Source of the DNA: Planctomycetota bacterium
GTDB lineage: Bacteria; Planctomycetota; UBA1135; GCA-002748355
NCBI GenBank assembly: GCA_020638795.1
Contig: JACKHW010000003.1
Coordinates: 248,001 to 312,000 of the forward strand
Direction of reading: 5' to 3'
DNA length: 64,000 nt
Part shown: positions 1-8,156 of the stretch, in pieces
How positions within the stretch are numbered: the stretch's first letter is position 1
Layout: every line of letters begins with the position of its first letter
Notes under the pieces: model-generated
What the model was told of the DNA's origin: nothing
What the model saw: the letters and a program-made list of their open reading frames with translations, nothing else
Database searches by the model: none
Made by a program: the position numbers and the translations under genes

Positions 1-70
1 AGCACAGCAGCCCGAGCAGCAGGCACGCGCCGGGGATCCGCTGTCGGGGCGAGGTTCGCGTTCGTCGCAT
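1..70 (-). CDS. Possible start of a secreted protein, cut by the left edge
   Basis: An ATG on the minus strand at 70-68 opens a frame that stays open to the window edge. The 23 visible residues begin with several arginines (MRRTRTSPRQR) and continue into a hydrophobic stretch with a terminal cysteine (ACLLLGLLC). This is the shape of a bacterial signal peptide or lipoprotein signal. No strong Shine-Dalgarno sequence precedes it. It would be the next gene downstream of rmlB in the same direction. Too little is visible to name it, and it could be chance. Confidence 0.35.
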   Translation of the reverse strand, partial: MRRTRTSPRQRIPGACLLLGLLC

Positions 71-177
71 GGCGGCAAGAGGATAGCGAACAGAGCGCGG
101 GGCCGAGGGAGACTTTTCCGGCGAAGCGTCGCATTCCCACGCCGGTCCTGGGCGAGCCCCCCGCCGCAGAGCCGCGC

Positions 178-205
178 GCAGGCCGCAGATCGCAGGTCGC
201 AGGTC
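178..205. repeat. Four tandem 7-bp units just past the rmlB stop
   Basis: Four consecutive heptamers on the plus strand read gcaggcc, gcagatc, gcaggtc, gcaggtc. They end three bases before the rmlB stop codon, on its downstream side. The last two copies are identical and the first two differ by one or two bases. The rest of 71-208 holds no gene that I can support. Confidence 0.6.
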
Positions 206-208
206 GAC

Positions 209-1222
209 TCAGTCGAGGCGGCCGTACTGCGTTTCGTAGTAGCTGCGATAGGCCCCGGACTTGACCCGGTCGACCCAGGCACCGTGCTCGCGATACCAGT
301 CGACCGTGGCCGCCATTCCGTCCTCGAACGTCCATTCGGGGACGAACCCGAGCTCGCGCTCGATCTTGGCACCGTCGATCGCATAGCGCCGATCGTGGCC
401 AGGCCGATCCTTGACGAAGCGGATCAGGTCTTCCGACTGCCCGGTGAGCTCGAGGAGCTTGCGCACGACGTGCAGGTTCTCGCGCTCGGAGTTGCCCCCG
501 ATGTTGTAGACCTCACCAGCGACACCGTTCTCGAGGACGAGCTGCACCGCGCGACAGTGGTCCTCGACGTGGATCCAGTCGCGTACGTTCTTGCCGTCGC
601 CGTAGACGGGCAGCGGCTGGCCCGCGAGTGCGTTCGAGATCATCAGCGGGATCAGCTTCTCCGGAAACTGATAGGGACCGTAGTTGTTCGAACAGCGCGT
701 GATGCAGCAGTCCATGCCGTGCGTGTGGTGCGCGGCCCGCACGAGGAAATCACTGCCCGCCTTGCTCGCCGAGTACGGAGAGTTGGGCTGGATCGGGGAC
801 GTCTCGGTGAAGCGACCCGAGCTCCCGAGCGATCCGTACACCTCGTCGGTCGAGACGTGCACGAAGCGTCCGACGTCGTGCATACGCGCGACGTCGAGGA
901 GGATCTGAGTCCCGACGACGTTCGTGCGCACGAACGCGCTCGCGTCGTGCACGGAGCGATCGACATGACTTTCGGCCGCGAAGTGCACGATCGAATCCGG
1001 TCGCGTCTCACGCAGCACGGGTTCGATCGACGCGAACTCGGCGATGTCGGCCTTGTGGAAGCTGTAGCGCCCATCGCCTTCGACGTCGCTGAGGTTCTCG
1101 AGATTGCCGGCGTAGGTCAGCGCGTCGACGTTGACGACGTCGTGATCCGTGTCACGAAGGAGTCGTCGAACGAAGTTCGAGCCGATGAATCCTGCTCCAC
1201 CGGTTACGAGTATCTTGGCCAT
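209..1222 (-). CDS. rmlB: dTDP-glucose 4,6-dehydratase
   Basis: This enzyme converts dTDP-glucose to dTDP-4-keto-6-deoxyglucose, the second step of dTDP-L-rhamnose synthesis in the cytoplasm. The 337-residue protein has the NAD-binding GGAGFIGS motif at 8-15, the dehydratase-specific TDEVYG at 125-130 (Asp126 and Glu127 being the acid/base pair), and the SDR Tyr150-x3-Lys154 pair. Length is normal for the family. It is the last gene of the leftward sugar-nucleotide operon, after rmlA and rmlD, with about 60 bases between the rmlD stop and its start. Identification is secure because the TDEVYG motif separates RmlB from other epimerases. Confidence 0.95.
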   Translation of the reverse strand: MAKILVTGGAGFIGSNFVRRLLRDTDHDVVNVDALTYAGNLENLSDVEGDGRYSFHKADIAEFASIEPVLRETRPDSIVHFAAESHVDRSVHDASAFVRTNVVGTQILLDVARMHDVGRFVHVSTDEVYGSLGSSGRFTETSPIQPNSPYSASKAGSDFLVRAAHHTHGMDCCITRCSNNYGPYQFPEKLIPLMISNALAGQPLPVYGDGKNVRDWIHVEDHCRAVQLVLENGVAGEVYNIGGNSERENLHVVRKLLELTGQSEDLIRFVKDRPGHDRRYAIDGAKIERELGFVPEWTFEDGMAATVDWYREHGAWVDRVKSGAYRSYYETQYGRLD

Positions 1223-1282
1223 CGATGCGGTCTCCTGTCTCGTCGTGTCGTTCGGGCTCTCGTTCGGCTTCGGTGGGCCGGT

Positions 1283-2173
1283 TCAGGACCGTGCAGCTTC
1301 GTCACGCACGTGCTCCTCGGCACGGAACCAACGCTCGAGCCCTACTTGCCACGTCGGCATGGAGCGCCCGAGGACTGTCGCGAGTTTGCCACAATCGAGG
1401 GTCGAGTGTGCCGGCCGCCGCGCCGGCAACGCGAGCTCGGCGCTCGAGATCGGGGCGATCTCGGTCGCCTCGAAACCTGCACGGTCGAGGACCTCTCTCG
1501 CGAACTCGTACCAAGTCGTCTCTCCCGTCGCGGCGGCGTGGTAGCAACCGGACACTGCCCGCCCACGGGCACAAGCGTCCACGAGGTCGAGACTCGCATC
1601 GGCGAGATCGAGGCTCGTGGTCGGCGCCCCGGTCTGGTCATCGACGACGCGCAAAGGTTCACCCGCGCGAGCCTTGGCGAGGATCGCCGCCGGAAAACAA
1701 CGCCCCTGCGGACCGTAGACCCACTGGGTTCGCAATACGAACCAGCGGTCGAGACCGTGGCGTTCGACGACACGTTCGCCTTCGAGCTTGGTTTGCCCGT
1801 AGACCGAGAGCGGCGCCACGGCATCCGTCTCGACGTAAGGTTGCCCCTTCATGCCATCGAAGACGAAATCGGTCGAGTAGTGCACGAGTCCCGCGCCGAC
1901 GGATGCACAGGCTTCGGCGACGAACCCCGGGGCATCGGCGTTGAGCGCCCGAGCCCATGCGGTCTCGGACTCGCAGCGGTCCACCTTCGTCGCCGCTGCA
2001 CAGTGGAAGACCCAATCGGGACGGACCTGCTCGATCGCACTGCGAACGGCGTTCGCATCCGTCACGTCGAGTGCCGACCGTCCCTTGCCGACCGCCTCGA
2101 AGCCGCGTACCGCGCACGCATCGAGCAACGCACGACCGACCTGGCCGCCGGCTCCAGTGACGAAGACACGCAT
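1283..2173 (-). CDS. rmlD: dTDP-4-dehydrorhamnose reductase
   Basis: This protein performs the last step of dTDP-L-rhamnose synthesis, the NAD(P)H-dependent reduction of dTDP-4-keto-L-rhamnose. It has an N-terminal GAGGQVG nucleotide-binding motif (residues 7-13), the HYSTDFVFDG strand typical of RmlD, and the catalytic YGQTK (Tyr125, Lys129). I chose the ATG at 2173, giving 296 residues that begin directly with the Rossmann strand MRVFVTG. A GTG eight codons upstream (2197) would overlap rmlA by about 20 bases and is the alternative. The ATG lies five bases past the rmlA stop, so the two are probably translated from one message. Confidence 0.93.
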   Translation of the reverse strand: MRVFVTGAGGQVGRALLDACAVRGFEAVGKGRSALDVTDANAVRSAIEQVRPDWVFHCAAATKVDRCESETAWARALNADAPGFVAEACASVGAGLVHYSTDFVFDGMKGQPYVETDAVAPLSVYGQTKLEGERVVERHGLDRWFVLRTQWVYGPQGRCFPAAILAKARAGEPLRVVDDQTGAPTTSLDLADASLDLVDACARGRAVSGCYHAAATGETTWYEFAREVLDRAGFEATEIAPISSAELALPARRPAHSTLDCGKLATVLGRSMPTWQVGLERWFRAEEHVRDEAARS

Positions 2174-2177
2174 CGGT

Positions 2178-2906
2178 TCAGGCGTTGTTGGCGCCACCTT
2201 CGGCGCAGAGTTTCGCGGCGCGGAGCAACGAATCGAACGTGCCGGCGTCCGTCCACCAACCGTCGAGATAATCGTACGTCAGCGATCCGCGACGGATGTA
2301 GGCGTTGTTGACGTCCGTGATCTCCAGTTCGCCGCGCCCCGACGGCTTGAGCGTCTTGATGATGTCGAACACCTCGGCGTCGTACATGTAGATGCCCGTC
2401 ACGGCGAGGTTCGACTTGGGCGTCTTCGGCTTCTCCTCGATGCCGACGACACGATCCCCGTCGATCTCGGCGACGCCGAAGCGCTCCGGATCATGCACTT
2501 CTTTCAGGAGGATCTTCGCGCCCGACTCCTGGGCCTCGAAGCTCTCCGCGGCCTTCTTGATGCTCTTCTCGACAATGTTGTCCCCGAGGACGACGCAGAT
2601 CTTGTCGCCATTGGCGAAATCCTCGGCGAGCCGCAGCGCCGCGGCGATTCCGCCCTCACCGCGTTGGTACGCGTAGTGGATGCGACGCAGACCGAGGTCG
2701 GTGCCGTTCTCGAGCAAGCGCAGGAAATCCCCCGCACTGTTGCCACCCGTGACGAGCAGGATCTCCTCCACCCCCGCGGCCACGAGGCACTCGATCGGGT
2801 AGTAGATCATCGGCCGGTCGTACACCGGCAGCAGGTGCTTGTTGGTGATCTTGGTCAACGGTAGCAGGCGGCTGCCGAGCCCTCCTGCGAGGATCACGCC
2901 TTTCAT
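2178..2906 (-). CDS. rmlA: Glucose-1-phosphate thymidylyltransferase (short form)
   Basis: This enzyme makes dTDP-glucose from dTTP and glucose-1-phosphate. The 242-residue protein opens with the nucleotidyltransferase signature GGLGSRLLPLT (8-18) and continues with KHLLPVYDRPMIYYPI, both characteristic of RmlA. It is about 50 residues shorter than the classical 290-residue enterobacterial enzyme. It therefore belongs to the short RmlA-like class without the C-terminal oligomerisation and regulatory extension, so feedback inhibition by dTDP-rhamnose may be altered; that is inference. It sits between an epimerase gene and rmlD in the leftward operon. Related UTP-dependent enzymes exist, but rmlB and rmlD next door support dTTP use. 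Confidence 0.9.
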   Translation of the reverse strand: MKGVILAGGLGSRLLPLTKITNKHLLPVYDRPMIYYPIECLVAAGVEEILLVTGGNSAGDFLRLLENGTDLGLRRIHYAYQRGEGGIAAALRLAEDFANGDKICVVLGDNIVEKSIKKAAESFEAQESGAKILLKEVHDPERFGVAEIDGDRVVGIEEKPKTPKSNLAVTGIYMYDAEVFDIIKTLKPSGRGELEITDVNNAYIRRGSLTYDYLDGWWTDAGTFDSLLRAAKLCAEGGANNA

Positions 2907-3003
2907 CGCTTCCCTCTCTTTTCGGGCGGTGTGGGCATCTTTGGCGGTGTGGGCATCGTCTGCGGATTGGGCATCGTGGGCATCGTTGCGGTGCAGGGCT
3001 CGA

Positions 3004-3966
3004 TCAGCGCTTCTCAGGAGTCACCGCGGCGGCTCCGATCGACTCGCGATACCAATCGAGCGTTTCGCGCAGGCCGGCGGCGAACGTGTGCTCGCAGGTG
3101 AACCCGAGGAGCGCCTTGGCACGACGTGCATCGGCCTGACTGTGCTTGACGTCACCTGCGCGCGAACCGACGTGCGTGCGCTCGACCTTATGACCGACGA
3201 GATTCTCGAGTTCGTCGAGCATGTCGAGCAGCGAAATGCGATCGCCGCCCGCGAGGTTCATCGTCGTGCCGCCCGGAAGTGCCGTTTCCATCGCGAGCAG
3301 GTTACCGCGCGCTACGTCGTGCACGTACGTGAAGTCTCGCGACTGCAAGCCGTCGCCCTCGATGCGGCACGCTTCGCCCTTCAATGCATTGCGACAGAAC
3401 TTCGCGATGACGCCCGAGTAAGGACTGTCGTTGCGCTGCCGCGGCCCGAAGACGTTGAAGTAACGCAGCGTCACCGTCTCCATGCCGTAGACCTTCGCGA
3501 AACTCGCGAGGTACTGCTCCGTCGCGACCTTCGCGGCGGCATACGGCGACATCGGTGAAACGGGCATGCCTTCGTGCTTCGGCAGAACCTCGGTATCGCC
3601 GTAGGCGCTAGACGAGCCCGCATAGACGACCTTGGCACCCGCGTTGCGCGCGGCAACGAAGACGTTGAGCGAGCCATCGACGTTGACTGCGTTGCACGTC
3701 AGTGGATCCTCGACCGAACGAGGCACCGATGGCAACGCTGCCTCGTGGAACACGCCACGCACGCCCTCGAAACAACGAGCCACGGTTGCCATGTCACGAA
3801 GGTCGCCGACGACGAGCTCGACCGCATCGCCGTGATGCGCGAGGTTGACGCGTTGGCCCGTCGACAGATCGTCGAGGACGCGCACGGAATGCCCGGCATG
3901 GATGAGGGCATCGACGATGTGACTGCCGATGAAGCCGGCGCCACCTGTGACGAGATACTTGGTCAA
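3004..3966 (-). CDS. NAD-dependent sugar-nucleotide epimerase (UDP-glucose/GlcNAc 4-epimerase type)
   Basis: This is an extended short-chain dehydrogenase with GGAGFIGSH near residues 8-16, the AGSSSAYG strand and catalytic Tyr142-x3-Lys146. The FNVFGPRQ and SRDFTYVHDVA blocks are typical of 4-epimerases acting on UDP-hexoses or UDP-N-acetylhexosamines. I place the start at a TTG (3966-3964) that overlaps the TGA of the upstream epimerase gene as TTGA. The protein then starts at the Rossmann strand and has 320 residues. A further in-frame start at 4005 would add 13 basic residues with no counterpart in the family. The exact substrate cannot be read from the sequence; the dehydrogenase and glmS in the operon suggest UDP-GlcNAc-derived sugars. 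Confidence 0.85.
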   Translation of the reverse strand: MTKYLVTGGAGFIGSHIVDALIHAGHSVRVLDDLSTGQRVNLAHHGDAVELVVGDLRDMATVARCFEGVRGVFHEAALPSVPRSVEDPLTCNAVNVDGSLNVFVAARNAGAKVVYAGSSSAYGDTEVLPKHEGMPVSPMSPYAAAKVATEQYLASFAKVYGMETVTLRYFNVFGPRQRNDSPYSGVIAKFCRNALKGEACRIEGDGLQSRDFTYVHDVARGNLLAMETALPGGTTMNLAGGDRISLLDMLDELENLVGHKVERTHVGSRAGDVKHSQADARRAKALLGFTCEHTFAAGLRETLDWYRESIGAAAVTPEKR

Positions 3967-4952
3967 AGTTCGAGTTCTCCGTGTTCGCGCGCTTCGCGAT
4001 ACCACTTGACGAAACGTCGGATTCCTTCGGAAACGGGTACCTTCGGTTCGTAGCCGAGTTCATCGCGCGAACGCGCGACGTCGGCAAACGTCTTGGGGAC
4101 ATCGCCAGGCTGGAACGGCAGCGGTTCGATGTCGGGCTTCTTCCCGAGCGCATCCCCGATCGTATCGATCAGCTCGGCGAGGCTCGTCGTGGCACTGCCG
4201 CCAAGGTTGTAGATGCGATAACCGGAATCGACTTCGCCACAGCGATCGATCGCGCGCATGACGCCATCGACGATGTCATCGACGTACGTGTAGTCCCGCG
4301 AACTCGATCCATCGCCGAACATCGGCACGGACTGGCCGTTCTCGATGAGGCGCGTGAACTTGTGGATCGCCATCTCGGGTCGTTGCCGCGGCCCGTAGAC
4401 GGTGAAGAAGCGCAGGCACGAGATCGGCGTGCCGTAGAGTTCGTGATGCGTGTAGCAGCAGAGTTCACCGGCACGCTTCGTCGCGGCGTACGGCGAGACA
4501 GGCTCTTCGACCGCATCCGCTTCGCTGAACGGCACTTTCTCGTTGCCGCCGTACACGGACGACGAACTCCCGAACACGAAACGTCGGCTCGCGTCCTTCG
4601 TCGTCGAGAGCAGGTTCTGCAAACCGACGAGGTTGACATCCCAGTACCGAGCCGGCTCCTCCAAGCTCGGACGCACGCCGGCGAGAGCCGCGAGATGGAC
4701 GATGACCTCACAGTCTTCCGCGCTGCGTTCGCAGGTATCGGCGTCCCGGATGTCCCCCTCGACGAATTCGAGCCCGCGACCGGCAGCCTGGGCCGTCGCG
4801 CGCACGTTCTCGAGATTGGCGACTTTCAGGGACCGCGCGTAGAAGCGATCGAAGTTGTCGAGGATGCGAACGTCGTCACCGCGCTCGAGCAATCGTTCGC
4901 TCAAATGGCTGCCGATGAAACCGGCGCCTCCGGTCACCAAGATCTTCGTCAT
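3963..4952 (-). CDS. UDP-glucuronate 4-epimerase-like NAD-dependent epimerase
   Basis: This 329-residue extended SDR protein has GGAGFIGSH at 8-16, the strand HLAALAGVRPS at 87-97, SSSSVYGG, and catalytic Tyr155 and Lys159. The AALAGVRPS signature is typical of the CapI/GAE branch, which interconverts UDP-glucuronate and UDP-galacturonate or similar UDP-hexuronates. The neighbouring UDP-sugar dehydrogenase would supply such acids. It overlaps the downstream epimerase by a TTGA junction, implying translational coupling. The two epimerases are clearly different proteins, not a recent duplication. Other substrates such as UDP-N-acetylhexosaminuronates are possible. Confidence 0.85.
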   Translation of the reverse strand: MTKILVTGGAGFIGSHLSERLLERGDDVRILDNFDRFYARSLKVANLENVRATAQAAGRGLEFVEGDIRDADTCERSAEDCEVIVHLAALAGVRPSLEEPARYWDVNLVGLQNLLSTTKDASRRFVFGSSSSVYGGNEKVPFSEADAVEEPVSPYAATKRAGELCCYTHHELYGTPISCLRFFTVYGPRQRPEMAIHKFTRLIENGQSVPMFGDGSSSRDYTYVDDIVDGVMRAIDRCGEVDSGYRIYNLGGSATTSLAELIDTIGDALGKKPDIEPLPFQPGDVPKTFADVARSRDELGYEPKVPVSEGIRRFVKWYREAREHGELEL

Positions 4953-4994
4953 GCTCGACTGCCCCCTACTCCTGTTTCGCTCGCGTCCCTCATG

Positions 4995-6287
4995 TCACAG
5001 GGAGTGCACGTGGGTTTCGTCACGCTGACCGAGCGCGTTGCGCGTATCCAAGATCGGGATGCCGCGCCCGACGAAGCGCTCGTAGTCGAACACCTTGTGA
5101 TCGGTCGTGATGACGACGAGATCGAACGCTCCGGAGAGTGCCTCCGCCTCGTCGACGCCCGTGAAGGACTTGCCTTCGTGGGAGAACTTCGGCACGTACG
5201 GATCGAAGTAGGACACGCGCGCGCCGCGCTTCTCGAGTTCGTCGAAGACGTCGAGTGCCGGCGACTCGCGCATGTCGTCGATGTCTTTCTTGTACGCCAT
5301 GCCGAGGAGCAGCACGTGACTGCCCTTGACCGACTTGGAGCGCTCGTTGAGGACTTCGGCGCAGCGCGCGACGACGTACCCCGGCATGGCCGAGTTGACT
5401 TCGTCCGCGAGTTCGATGAAGCGCACTTTGTAGTCGAGCGTGCGCATCTTCCAGCTCAAGTAGAGCGGATCGATCGGCAGACAGTGCCCACCGAGCCCCG
5501 GACCCGGACGGAACGGCATGAAGCCGAACGGCTTCGTCGCCGCTGCGTCGATGACCTCGAAGACCGAGATGCCGAGCCGGCGGCACGCGATCGCGAGTTC
5601 GTTGACGAGACCGATGTTGATCGAACGGAACGTGTTCTCGAGCAGCTTCGCGAGTTCTGCGGTCTCCGCATCGCGAACCGGCACGATCGTTTCGAGCGCA
5701 CGCGCGTAGAACGCTGCGGCGCGCTCCGAGCATTCGGGAGTGAGTCCCCCGACGACCTTCGGTGTGTTCTGGACGTTCCACGTCGGGTTCCCCGGGTCGA
5801 TGCGTTCGGGCGAGAACGCGAGGAAGAGATCCTTGCCGATCTCGAACCCCGCTGCTTCGAAGCGCGGAAGGATGATCTCCCGCGTCGTGCCTGGATACGT
5901 CGTCGACTCGAGGACGAGCGTCGTTCCCTTCGACACGTGCGGGACGAGCGCGTCGCACGCCTTGACGATGTACGAGATGTCCGGATCCTTGCTCTTGCCG
6001 AGCGGCGTCGGCACGCAGATCGAGATCAAGCCGACGCCGGCAACCGCGGCGAAGTCGGTCGTCGCCGACAGGAGGCCGGCCTCGACGAAACGCTTCACGT
6101 CCTCGTGAGGGACGTCGGGTGTGACGGACTTGCCGGCACGAATCGTCTCGACCTTGAACTCGGAGACGTCGACACCGACGACCTCGAGTCCCGCTTCGGC
6201 GAATGCAGCCGCGAGCGGGAGTCCGACGTAGCCGAGACCGATGATCGCGATGCGATCCTCGGCGGCCCTTGGCGATTGTGGTGTCAT
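4995..6287 (-). CDS. UDP-sugar 6-dehydrogenase (WecC/WbpA-type)
   Basis: This four-electron NAD-dependent dehydrogenase oxidises the C6 hydroxyl of a UDP-hexose or UDP-N-acetylhexosamine to a uronic acid. The 430-residue protein shows the Rossmann motif GLGYVGLPLA near its N terminus, the central PFRPGPGLGGHCLPIDP block with catalytic Cys269, and the C-terminal LGMAYKKDIDDMRESPA block. The text around the active site resembles UDP-N-acetyl-glucosamine or -mannosamine dehydrogenases (WbpA, WecC) more than UDP-glucose dehydrogenase. Its ATG overlaps the glmS stop (ATGA). Together with glmS, which feeds UDP-GlcNAc synthesis, it suggests production of an N-acetylhexosaminuronic acid for a surface polysaccharide. 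Confidence 0.9.
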   Translation of the reverse strand: MTPQSPRAAEDRIAIIGLGYVGLPLAAAFAEAGLEVVGVDVSEFKVETIRAGKSVTPDVPHEDVKRFVEAGLLSATTDFAAVAGVGLISICVPTPLGKSKDPDISYIVKACDALVPHVSKGTTLVLESTTYPGTTREIILPRFEAAGFEIGKDLFLAFSPERIDPGNPTWNVQNTPKVVGGLTPECSERAAAFYARALETIVPVRDAETAELAKLLENTFRSINIGLVNELAIACRRLGISVFEVIDAAATKPFGFMPFRPGPGLGGHCLPIDPLYLSWKMRTLDYKVRFIELADEVNSAMPGYVVARCAEVLNERSKSVKGSHVLLLGMAYKKDIDDMRESPALDVFDELEKRGARVSYFDPYVPKFSHEGKSFTGVDEAEALSGAFDLVVITTDHKVFDYERFVGRGIPILDTRNALGQRDETHVHSL

Positions 6288-8146
6288 TCGACGGTTACAC
6301 TCTTCGCGAGATTGCGGGGTTTGTCGATGTCGCAGCCGCGCTCGAGCGCCACGAAATACGCGAGGTACTGCAAGGGAATGACGGACAACAGCGGTGCGAC
6401 GAACGCATCGGTCTTGGGCACGAAGATCACTTCGTCCGCCATGGAGATCGCTTCGCTCTTGTCCTCGTTGGTGATCGCGACCACGGTGCCGCCGCGCGTC
6501 TTCACTTCTTGCATGTTGCCGAGGACCTTCTCGTAGGTCGGACTATCGCCGCAGAGGACGACGCAAACCATGTCCTTGGACACGAGCGCGAGCGGGCCGT
6601 GCTTCATCTCGCCGGCTGGATACCCCTCGGCGTGCACATAGCTGATCTCCTTCAGCTTGAGCGCGCCTTCGAGCGCGATCGGATAGTCCGGACCACGGCC
6701 GAGGAAGAAGTAGATCGGCTTGTGTGCGAACTGGGTCGCAATGCGAGCCACGTGATCACGCGCGGCACCGCCGACGAGCTGTTCCATCGCATGGCGCGCG
6801 ATTCGCAACTGTCCGAGTCGGGCTTCGACGGCGCGGTCGTCGAGTGTGCCGCGCGCACGTCCAAGACGGAGCGCCAGCAGGTGGATCGCGAGGAGCTGTC
6901 CCGTGAACGCTTTCGTCGATGCAACACCGATCTCAGGCCCGCACTGCGTGAGGATCGTCGCATTGGACAACCGACACAGACTGGAACCCCGCACGTTGCA
7001 GATCGCGATCGGCCGCGCGCCCTTGTCGATCGCGACGCGATACGCGCCGAGCGTGTCGGCGGTCTCGCCACTTTGACTGATCGCGAGGATGAGATCGTTC
7101 TGGCCGACCATCGGACTGCGGTAGCGGAACTCCGAGGCGAAGTCGACCGTGACCGGAATGCCAGCGGCTTCTTCGAGCAGATACTTGCCGAGTCGCGCGG
7201 CATGGAGGGCGGTCCCACACGCGAGGATGATGATCCGTCCGTAGCGTGCGAGTTCCTCGTCCGGGATCGCGAAGTCGGGCAGGATCTGATTGCCGCTACC
7301 GATCGAGGCCTGCAGCGTTCGACCGACGACGTGCGGCTGCTCTTCGATCTCCTTGAGCATGAAGTGCGGGTAGCCGCCCTTCTCGGCAGACTCGGCATCC
7401 CACTCGATCGTGTCGATCGGCAGTTCGATCGGTTGCAGGGTCTCGTCGAAGATCGCGCACTCGTCGGACGTCACGAACCCGCACTGACCGTCTTGCAAGT
7501 AGACGAAGTCACGCGTCTCTTCGAGGAGCGCGGCCACGTCGGAGGCGACGAAGTTCCCGCTCTCGCCGATTCCGACGACGAGCGGACTCTCGTGACGCGC
7601 GAAAAACACGCGGTCCGGAATCGCATCGTGAAGGATCGCGAGCGCGTAGCTACCGCGTGCACGCAGCATCGCACGCGAAATCGCGCCGAGCATGTCGTCG
7701 ACCGTCGGGTTCTCGGAAGCGTTGCCGAGCTCGACGCGCAACAACGCAGCCCAGACTTCGGAATCGGTCTCCGAACTCCATGTCGAACCATTGGTGCGCA
7801 ACTCGTTCTCGACGAGTGTGCGCATCGCGTCGTGGTTCTCGAGGATCCCGTTGTGGACGAGCGTGACGCGATCGAAGCGATGTGGATGCGCATTGCGTTC
7901 TGCAGGCACGCCATGCGTCGCCCACCTCGTGTGCGCGATGCCGATGCGTGCTTCGGGCAGCGGATCGCGATCGATCACGGCAACGAGATCGTCGACCCGC
8001 CCTTCGGCGCGTCGACGAGGCATGCCTTCGGCGTGGAGGGCAACCCCCGCAGAGTCGTAACCGCGGTATTCGAGACTACGCAGACCGGCGATCAGCGCAT
8101 GTTCGGCGCTGCCGCTGGAGTAGCAGACCCCAACGATGCCACACAT
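6284..8146 (-). CDS. glmS: Glutamine--fructose-6-phosphate aminotransferase (isomerizing)
   Basis: GlmS makes glucosamine-6-phosphate from fructose-6-phosphate and glutamine, committing carbon to UDP-GlcNAc. The start is fixed at 8146 because the mature protein must begin with the nucleophilic cysteine of MCGIVGV; the open frame upstream is not conserved. The 620 residues hold the N-terminal class II glutaminase domain (with HTRWATHG and HNGILENH) and two C-terminal SIS sugar-isomerase domains, ending in the usual KSVTVE tail. No glmS-type ribozyme leader is expected, since only 10 bases separate it from the upstream decarboxylase gene. Placement inside a sugar-nucleotide operon suggests dedicated supply of UDP-GlcNAc precursor. 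Confidence 0.96.
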   Translation of the reverse strand: MCGIVGVCYSSGSAEHALIAGLRSLEYRGYDSAGVALHAEGMPRRRAEGRVDDLVAVIDRDPLPEARIGIAHTRWATHGVPAERNAHPHRFDRVTLVHNGILENHDAMRTLVENELRTNGSTWSSETDSEVWAALLRVELGNASENPTVDDMLGAISRAMLRARGSYALAILHDAIPDRVFFARHESPLVVGIGESGNFVASDVAALLEETRDFVYLQDGQCGFVTSDECAIFDETLQPIELPIDTIEWDAESAEKGGYPHFMLKEIEEQPHVVGRTLQASIGSGNQILPDFAIPDEELARYGRIIILACGTALHAARLGKYLLEEAAGIPVTVDFASEFRYRSPMVGQNDLILAISQSGETADTLGAYRVAIDKGARPIAICNVRGSSLCRLSNATILTQCGPEIGVASTKAFTGQLLAIHLLALRLGRARGTLDDRAVEARLGQLRIARHAMEQLVGGAARDHVARIATQFAHKPIYFFLGRGPDYPIALEGALKLKEISYVHAEGYPAGEMKHGPLALVSKDMVCVVLCGDSPTYEKVLGNMQEVKTRGGTVVAITNEDKSEAISMADEVIFVPKTDAFVAPLLSVIPLQYLAYFVALERGCDIDKPRNLAKSVTVE

Positions 8147-8156
8147 GGGTTCGTCC

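Noticed and set aside
284..2311. Long open frame on the plus strand opposite rmlB and rmlD
   Set aside because: It is antisense to two genes with intact catalytic motifs, has the arginine- and aspartate-rich composition typical of GC-rich shadow frames, and shows no domain.
3981..6536. 851-codon plus-strand frame opposite an epimerase and the UDP-sugar dehydrogenase
   Set aside because: Shadow of real genes; absence of stops reflects high GC at codon third positions.
6284..8156. glmS ribozyme or riboswitch ahead of glmS
   Set aside because: Only ten bases separate glmS from the upstream gene, leaving no room for such a leader.
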